Notes under the pieces: model-generated
Database searches by the model: none
Seen by the model: the letters and a program-made list of their open reading frames with translations, nothing else
What the model was told of the DNA's origin: nothing
Shown here: piece after piece, positions 59,666 through 64,000 of the stretch
Layout: each line of letters starts with the position of its first letter
How positions within the stretch are numbered: the stretch's first letter is position 1
Translations under genes and position numbers: made by a program
Assembly (NCBI RefSeq): GCF_041245805.1
Contig: NZ_CP162490.1
Coordinates: 1,775,001-1,839,000, forward strand
Length of the DNA: 64,000 nucleotides
From: Xanthomonas sp. DAR 34887
Lineage (GTDB): Bacteria; Pseudomonadota; Gammaproteobacteria; Xanthomonadales; Xanthomonadaceae
Direction of reading: 5' to 3'

Positions 59666-60367
59666 ATGTCCGCGCCCGCCGCCCCGTGTGTCCTCGTCGT
59701 CGAGGACGAATCCGCCATCGCCGATACCGTGCTGTACGCCTTGCGCAGCGAGGGCTACCAGGTGCGGCACTGCCTGCTCGGGCGCGAGGCGCTGGCGCAG
59801 GCGCGCGCCGGCGGCATCGACGTGGTGGTGCTGGATGTCGGCCTGCCGGACCTGGGCGGCTTCGAGGTCTGCCGCGAACTGCGCAGCTTCAGCCAGGTGC
59901 CGGTGATCTTCCTGACCGCGCGCAACGACGAGATCGACCGCGTACTCGGCCTGGAACTGGGCGCCGACGACTATATGGCCAAACCCTTCTCGCCGCGCGA
60001 ACTGGTGGCGCGGGTGCGTGCGCGGCTGCGGCGGCCGGCGGTCGCGGCGAGCGCGGAAGCGGAGTCGGGCTGGCAACGGCACGGCGCGTTCGCGATCGAC
60101 CGCGACGGCCGCCGCATCCATTACGGCGACACCGCGCTGGACCTGACCCGCTACGAATACGCGCTGCTGGCCGCGCTGCTGCAGCGGCCGGGCGCGATCC
60201 TCAGCCGCGCGCAACTGATGGACCGCGGCTGGGACAGCAGCGCCGACAGCGCCGACCGCACCGTGGATACCCACATCAAGACCCTGCGCGCCAAGCTGCG
60301 CGCGGCCGGCGCCACGCACGACCCGATCCGCACCCATCGCGGCCTCGGCTACGCGCTGGAGCAGTGA
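59666..60367 (+). CDS. creB: two-component response regulator CreB
   Basis: OmpR/PhoB-type regulator of 233 residues. The receiver has VVEDESAIAD and phosphoacceptor Asp in VLDVGLPDLGG, with Lys in MAKPFSPREL. The winged helix C-terminal domain shows DLTRYEYALLAALLQRPGAI and RTVDTHIKTLRAKLRAAG. CreBC responds to growth on fermentation products and, in several bacteria, to beta-lactam-induced peptidoglycan stress. The start at 59666 gives MSAPAAPCVLVVEDE; ATGs at 59654 and 59627 are less likely because they precede no conserved sequence. The stop is one base before creC. Confidence 0.93.
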   Translation: MSAPAAPCVLVVEDESAIADTVLYALRSEGYQVRHCLLGREALAQARAGGIDVVVLDVGLPDLGGFEVCRELRSFSQVPVIFLTARNDEIDRVLGLELGADDYMAKPFSPRELVARVRARLRRPAVAASAEAESGWQRHGAFAIDRDGRRIHYGDTALDLTRYEYALLAALLQRPGAILSRAQLMDRGWDSSADSADRTVDTHIKTLRAKLRAAGATHDPIRTHRGLGYALEQ

Positions 60368-60368
60368 G

Positions 60369-61811
60369 ATGCGGCTGGGGCTGAAGCTGTTCCTGGGCTT
60401 CTTCCTGATCGTCGGCGTCGCCGCGTTCTTCGTGATGCGGGTGTTCGTCAACGAGGTCAAGCCGGGCGTGCGCCAGGCGATGGAATCGACCCTGGTGGAC
60501 GCGGCCAACGTGCTGGCGCAGATGGCCGCCGCCGACCTCAAGGCCGGGCGCATCGACAGCGGTGCGTTCGCCCGCGACCTCGGCGCGGCGCAGCGGCGCA
60601 ATCCGCGCGCGATGGTGTGGCGCTTCCCCAAGCGCAGCGTCGATTACCGGGTCACCATCACCGACGTGGCCGGCGTGGTGGTGTTCGATTCGCGCGGCCA
60701 GGACCTGGGCCGCGACAACTCGCGCTGGAACGACGTCTACCGCACCTTGCGCGGCGAATACGGCGCGCGCTCCAGCGCCGAGGGCGACGGCGACCCCAAC
60801 CACACGGTGATGCACGTGGCCGCGCCGATCTACGACCCGGCCGACAGCCGGCGCCTGATCGGCGTGCTCACCCTGTCGCAGCCCAACCGCAGCATCGAGC
60901 CGTTCATCGTCGCCAGCCAGCGCAGCATCCTGTTGCGCGGCGCCTGGCTGATCGGCATTTCCGCGCTGATCGGCTTGCTGATGACCTGGGGCCTGCTGCG
61001 CGGCATCGGTCGGCTCAACCGCTACGCGCAGGCGGTCAGCGCCGGCGAGCCGGTGCCGCCGCCGCCGCCGCGCCGCGACGAGATCGGCGATCTGGGCCGT
61101 GCGCTGGAGACGATGCGGCGCAAGCTCGAGGGCAAGGCCTATGTCGAGCAGTACGTGCAGTCGCTGACCCACGAGATGAAGAGTCCGCTGGCGGCGATCC
61201 GCGGCGCCGCCGAACTGCTGCAGGAACCGCTGCCGGACGCGGAGCGGCAACGCTTCGTGCGCAACATCGCCGAGCAGCAGCAACGCCTCACCGAAACCAT
61301 CGACAAGCTGCTGGCGCTGGCCGAGGTCGAGCAGCACGGCTGGCTGCAGCGGCGCGAGCGGATCGCGCTGGCGCCGCTGTTCGCGCAGTTGGCCGAGGCC
61401 TTGGCGCCGCAACTGCACGCCAGCGGCGTGCAGTTGCAGGTGCAGGCGCCGGAAGCGGAGCTGGCGCTGGCCGGGGATCCCTATCTGCTGCGCCAGGCGC
61501 TGCACAATCTGCTCGACAACGCGATCGGATTCTCGCCGGAGGGTGGGGTGGTGGTGCTGCGTGCCGAGCGCGATGTGGACGCGCGCATCGCGTTGCTGGT
61601 GGAAGACGCGGGCCCCGGCGTGCCCGATTACGCGCTGGAGCGGGTGTTCGAGCGCTTCTATTCGCTGGCGCGGCCGGCCACCGGGCAGCGCAGTTCCGGC
61701 CTGGGCCTGCCGTTCGTGCGCGAAGTGGCGCGGCTGCATGGCGGCGAGGCCAGCCTGCGCAACCGCGAAGGCGGCGGCGCGGTGGCGCGGTTGTCGCTGC
61801 CGGCCGCCTGA
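60369..61811 (+). CDS. creC: sensor histidine kinase CreC
   Basis: Membrane kinase of 480 residues: an N-terminal membrane segment (LKLFLGFFLIVGVAAFFVM), a periplasmic sensor from about 30 to 180 (FPKRSVDYRVTITDVAGVVV), a second membrane segment (LIGISALIGLLMTWGLL), HAMP, and the kinase core with His268 in LTHEMKSPLAAIRGAAE, N box LHNLLDNAIGF, G1 VEDAGPGVP and G2 RSSGLGLPFVREV (with preceding Ser). It starts one base after the creB stop, so they are co-transcribed. creD lies 691 bases downstream, after a repeat array. Confidence 0.93.
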   Translation: MRLGLKLFLGFFLIVGVAAFFVMRVFVNEVKPGVRQAMESTLVDAANVLAQMAAADLKAGRIDSGAFARDLGAAQRRNPRAMVWRFPKRSVDYRVTITDVAGVVVFDSRGQDLGRDNSRWNDVYRTLRGEYGARSSAEGDGDPNHTVMHVAAPIYDPADSRRLIGVLTLSQPNRSIEPFIVASQRSILLRGAWLIGISALIGLLMTWGLLRGIGRLNRYAQAVSAGEPVPPPPPRRDEIGDLGRALETMRRKLEGKAYVEQYVQSLTHEMKSPLAAIRGAAELLQEPLPDAERQRFVRNIAEQQQRLTETIDKLLALAEVEQHGWLQRRERIALAPLFAQLAEALAPQLHASGVQLQVQAPEAELALAGDPYLLRQALHNLLDNAIGFSPEGGVVVLRAERDVDARIALLVEDAGPGVPDYALERVFERFYSLARPATGQRSSGLGLPFVREVARLHGGEASLRNREGGGAVARLSLPAA

Positions 61812-61904
61812 GCGGCGCCTGGATCCACCGCGGGATCGGCTCCGTCGTGGCCACAGGCCATCGGTTCCGACGGTGTACGTGACCGCTATCGCTCAGGGCT
61901 TCGC

Positions 61905-62325
61905 TCGTCGCGACTGAAGTCGCTCCCACAAGGAACTTGCGGCCAGCTCGCCGGGTGCACTGTAGGAGGGGCTTCAGCCCCGACACATAGCCGGCGCGTT
62001 GGGATGCCTGACTCCGCTCGTCGCGGCTGAAGCCGCTCCTACACGAGGCTCGTAGCCAGCTTGCTGGGTGCACTGTGGGAGGGGCTTAAGCCCCGACACA
62101 TAGCCGGCCGCGTTGGAATGCCTGACTCTGCTCGTCGCGGCCGAAGCCGCTCCTACACGAAGCTCTTAGCCAGCTCGCCGGTGCACTGTAGGAGGGGCTT
62201 CAGCCCCGACACATAGCCGGCCGCGTTGGAATGCCTGACTCTGCGCGTCGCGGCTGAATCCGCTCCTGCACGAAGCTCTTAGCCAGCTTGCCGGGTGCAC
62301 TGTGGGAGGGGCTTCAGCCCCGACG
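61905..62325. repeat. 113-bp tandem repeat array of alternating hairpin arms
   Basis: GTGCACTGT(A/G)GGAGGGGCTT recurs at 61955, 62068, 62181 and 62295, giving three complete units of 113-114 bases plus partial units at both ends. Each unit carries one GGGGCTTCAGCCCC-type arm and one GCGGCTGAAGCCGC-type arm in fixed order, with conserved spacers such as ACATAGCCGGC and GCCTGACTC. The array fills most of the 691-base gap between creC and creD. Confidence 0.92.
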
Positions 62326-62420
62326 CTGTCCTGTGTCGGCGCTCGCCCCGACATCGCTCGTCACGCGACCGCCTTGACCGATGACGCCGCCATCCCGCCT
62401 CCCACAACCGCGTCCGCCAC

Positions 62421-62447
62421 TTCACACTCGCTTCAAATTCGCCTCAA
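62421..62447 (+). promoter_or_regulatory. cre-tag-like CreB binding site upstream of creD
   Basis: TTCAC-N6-TTCAA-N6-CTCAA is a run of three pentamers with an 11-base period. The first two match the CreB/BlrA consensus TTCACNNNNNNTTCAC in nine of ten defined bases. It lies 56 bases upstream of the creD start, as expected for direct CreB activation. Confidence 0.7.
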
Positions 62448-62502
62448 ACCCCGCACACGCGGGCGCGGCACCCTGGCGTCCTCCATCCACCGAGGACCGT
62501 CG

Positions 62503-63819
62503 ATGAAATCCCTCAAGCTCGTTCTGCGATTCGCCACCATCGGCGGATTGATCCTGTTGCTGCTGATCCCGCTGATGATGATCCGCGGCACCGTGCAAGA
62601 CCGCCAGCGCTACCGCGACGAGGCGGTACAGCGCGTGTCGCAAAGCAAGGCCGGCGAGCAGCGCCTGCTCGGGCCGCTGCGGGTGGTGCCGTGGACGCAG
62701 GTGCGCGATGTCGCGGTGGTCGATGCCGACGGCAAGCGCAGCGTCAAGCGCGAAACCGAAAACGGCTACGACGTGCAGACGCCCAGGCACCTGGCGATCA
62801 GCGGCGAACTGAAGCCGTCGCAGCGCAACATCGGCCTGTTCAAGGTGCAGGTGTACAGCTGGCATGCGCGGCTCAAGGCGGAGTTCGACGATTTCGACTA
62901 CGCGGCGGTCGAAGGCCGCAGCTATGGCCAGCCGTATCTCGTGGTGGGCATCGAGGACGTGCGCGGACTGGTCGGCACTCCCAATCTGCGCACCGACGGC
63001 AAGGCGCTGGCGCTGCAGCCGGGTTCGCTGGCGTTGTCCGGCCAATCCAAGGGCGTGCATGCGCTGCTGCCGGCGCTGGCCGATGCGCGCCAGGGCAAGC
63101 TCACCGATCTGCACAGCGTGGAAATGGAATTCGTGCTCGACGGCACCCAGGGCCTGTCGATCGTGCCGGTCGGCGACGACAACCAGATCGCGCTGACCTC
63201 GCCGTGGCCGCATCCGCTGTTCGGCGGCCGCTTCCTGCCCAACGAGCGCAGCATCAGCGAGAAGGGTTTCCAGGCCAACTGGGCGCTGTCGTCGCTGGCC
63301 ACCGGGGCGCAGTCGCAGCTGTTCTCCGGCGGCGAGATCGACGCGCTGCGCGTGGACCTGGTCGATCCGGTCGACGTCTACACCCAGGCAGATCGCGCCA
63401 GCAAGTACGGCATCCTGTTCGTGGTGCTGACCTTCGTCGCCTTCGCCCTGTTCGAGCTGATCAAGCGCCTGCCGATCCACCCGCTGCAATACCTGCTGGT
63501 CGGGCTGGCGCTGGCGATCTTCTTCCTGCTACTGCTCAGCCTGTCCGAGCACATTCCGTTCTGGCAGGCGTACCTGGTCTCGGCGGTGGCCTGCATCGGC
63601 TTGCAGTTCGTCTACCTGTCCGGGGTATTGCGCAGCCGCGGCCGCGCCGCCGGTTTCGCCAGCATGCTCACCGTGCTGTACGGCGCGCTGTATGGACTGC
63701 TGGCGTCGGAAGACAACTCCCTGCTGATGGGTTCGCTGCTGCTGTTCGGCATCCTCGCCGCGATCATGTGGATCACCCGCAAGATCGACTGGTACGAACT
63801 CGGCGCGGCACTGCGCTGA
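62503..63819 (+). CDS. creD: inner membrane protein CreD
   Basis: CreD family protein of 438 residues (E. coli CreD 450). An N-terminal membrane segment (LRFATIGGLILLLLIPLMMI) with the conserved GTVQDRQRYRDEAV precedes a large periplasmic domain, then five or six C-terminal membrane helices from about residue 300 (KYGILFVVLTFVAFALFELI, HPLQYLLVGLALAIFFLLL). The conserved YGQPYLVVGIEDVRG and HPLFGGRFLPNERSI are visible. CreD is the strongest target of CreB and is linked to envelope stability and colicin or beta-lactam phenotypes. A cre-tag precedes it. The start at 62503 has GAGGA about 9 bases upstream. Confidence 0.93.
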   Translation: MKSLKLVLRFATIGGLILLLLIPLMMIRGTVQDRQRYRDEAVQRVSQSKAGEQRLLGPLRVVPWTQVRDVAVVDADGKRSVKRETENGYDVQTPRHLAISGELKPSQRNIGLFKVQVYSWHARLKAEFDDFDYAAVEGRSYGQPYLVVGIEDVRGLVGTPNLRTDGKALALQPGSLALSGQSKGVHALLPALADARQGKLTDLHSVEMEFVLDGTQGLSIVPVGDDNQIALTSPWPHPLFGGRFLPNERSISEKGFQANWALSSLATGAQSQLFSGGEIDALRVDLVDPVDVYTQADRASKYGILFVVLTFVAFALFELIKRLPIHPLQYLLVGLALAIFFLLLLSLSEHIPFWQAYLVSAVACIGLQFVYLSGVLRSRGRAAGFASMLTVLYGALYGLLASEDNSLLMGSLLLFGILAAIMWITRKIDWYELGAALR

Positions 63820-63844
63820 GCCGGCACGCGATCAGGACTTCGCC

Positions 63845-64000
63845 ATGTCGGCACATACCCATCTGCATCGTCGCGTCCAGGCCCTGCTGCCGGACGCGTT
63901 GGACACCCGCGGCCTGCACCGCGGCAATGCCGGCGCGGCGCTGGCGCGCAGCGCGCAGGCGGCGCTGGTCACCGCCGCCGACCGCGGCGGCGCACTGTGG
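63845..64000 (+). CDS. partial gene, hypothetical protein (3' end outside window)
   Basis: An open frame begins with ATG at 63845, 25 bases after the creD stop, and runs to the window end without a stop (52 codons). The sequence starts MSAHTHLHRRVQALLPDALD and is Ala-rich thereafter. I do not recognise the family. The spacing suggests co-transcription with creD. Confidence 0.55.
   Translation, partial: MSAHTHLHRRVQALLPDALDTRGLHRGNAGAALARSAQAALVTAADRGGALW

Noticed and set aside
61905..62325. CRISPR array
   Set aside because: Units are 113 bases with conserved internal spacers and no short direct repeats with variable spacers; no cas genes are present.

Overview
The window is high-GC gammaproteobacterial DNA that looks like a Xanthomonas chromosome (family Xanthomonadaceae). 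This rests on the gene content, on dispersed hairpin repeats with GGCTTCAGCC cores, on intergenic GGGATT heptad tracts, and on a lipase carrying a Xanthomonadales type IV secretion (XVIPCD) C-terminus. The species assignment is an inference. No rRNA, tRNA, CRISPR array or intact insertion sequence was found.

Region 1 (1-8510) is a sugar-oxidation and uptake locus: a GMC flavin oxidoreductase (cut by the window edge), a twin-arginine gluconate-dehydrogenase subunit 3-like partner, and a secreted DUF1080 protein on the plus strand. Facing them is a tight five-gene minus-strand operon: a TIM-barrel isomerase, a nucleoside-symporter-like MFS carrier, a Gfo/Idh/MocA dehydrogenase, a secreted TIM-barrel isomerase and a small cytochrome c. 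A divergent LacI regulator faces a perfect 16-bp LacI-type operator. The composition fits oxidation, cleavage and import of 3-keto-glycosides. Region 2 (8617-20368) has a TetR regulator and a peptide-use group (two S9 peptidases, a POT carrier, an OPT carrier), then a DUF819 membrane protein.

Region 3 (20469-32544) holds a probable type IV secreted antibacterial lipase with an upstream ankyrin protein as candidate immunity factor, a HAD phosphatase, cstA with its ybdD-like partner, two pirins, endonuclease V, gpmA and several small proteins. Region 4 (32865-38933) is an arabinofuranoside module (GH127 enzyme, GPH-family symporter, divergent AraC regulator) and a phospholipase D/cardiolipin synthase-like protein. 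Region 5 (39055-51798) is a nine-gene minus-strand chemotaxis operon (STAS, CheA, three receptors, CheW, REC-EAL, CheR, CheB) behind a FliA-like promoter. Two of its receptors contain two and four tandem copies of a 90-residue cytoplasmic module, and all three end in an NWETF-like tail. Region 6 (52160-64000) has mfd with an in-frame insert derived from an intergenic repeat, a GNAT protein, a CDF transporter, a DUF1963 protein, rlmJ and creB-creC-creD. A 113-bp repeat array and a near-consensus cre-tag lie in front of creD.

Most gaps over 300 bases are filled with repeats: 27-28-bp inverted hairpins, GGGATT heptads with G-quadruplex potential, a 161-bp tandem unit, and a two-copy MITE-like element of about 300 bp.
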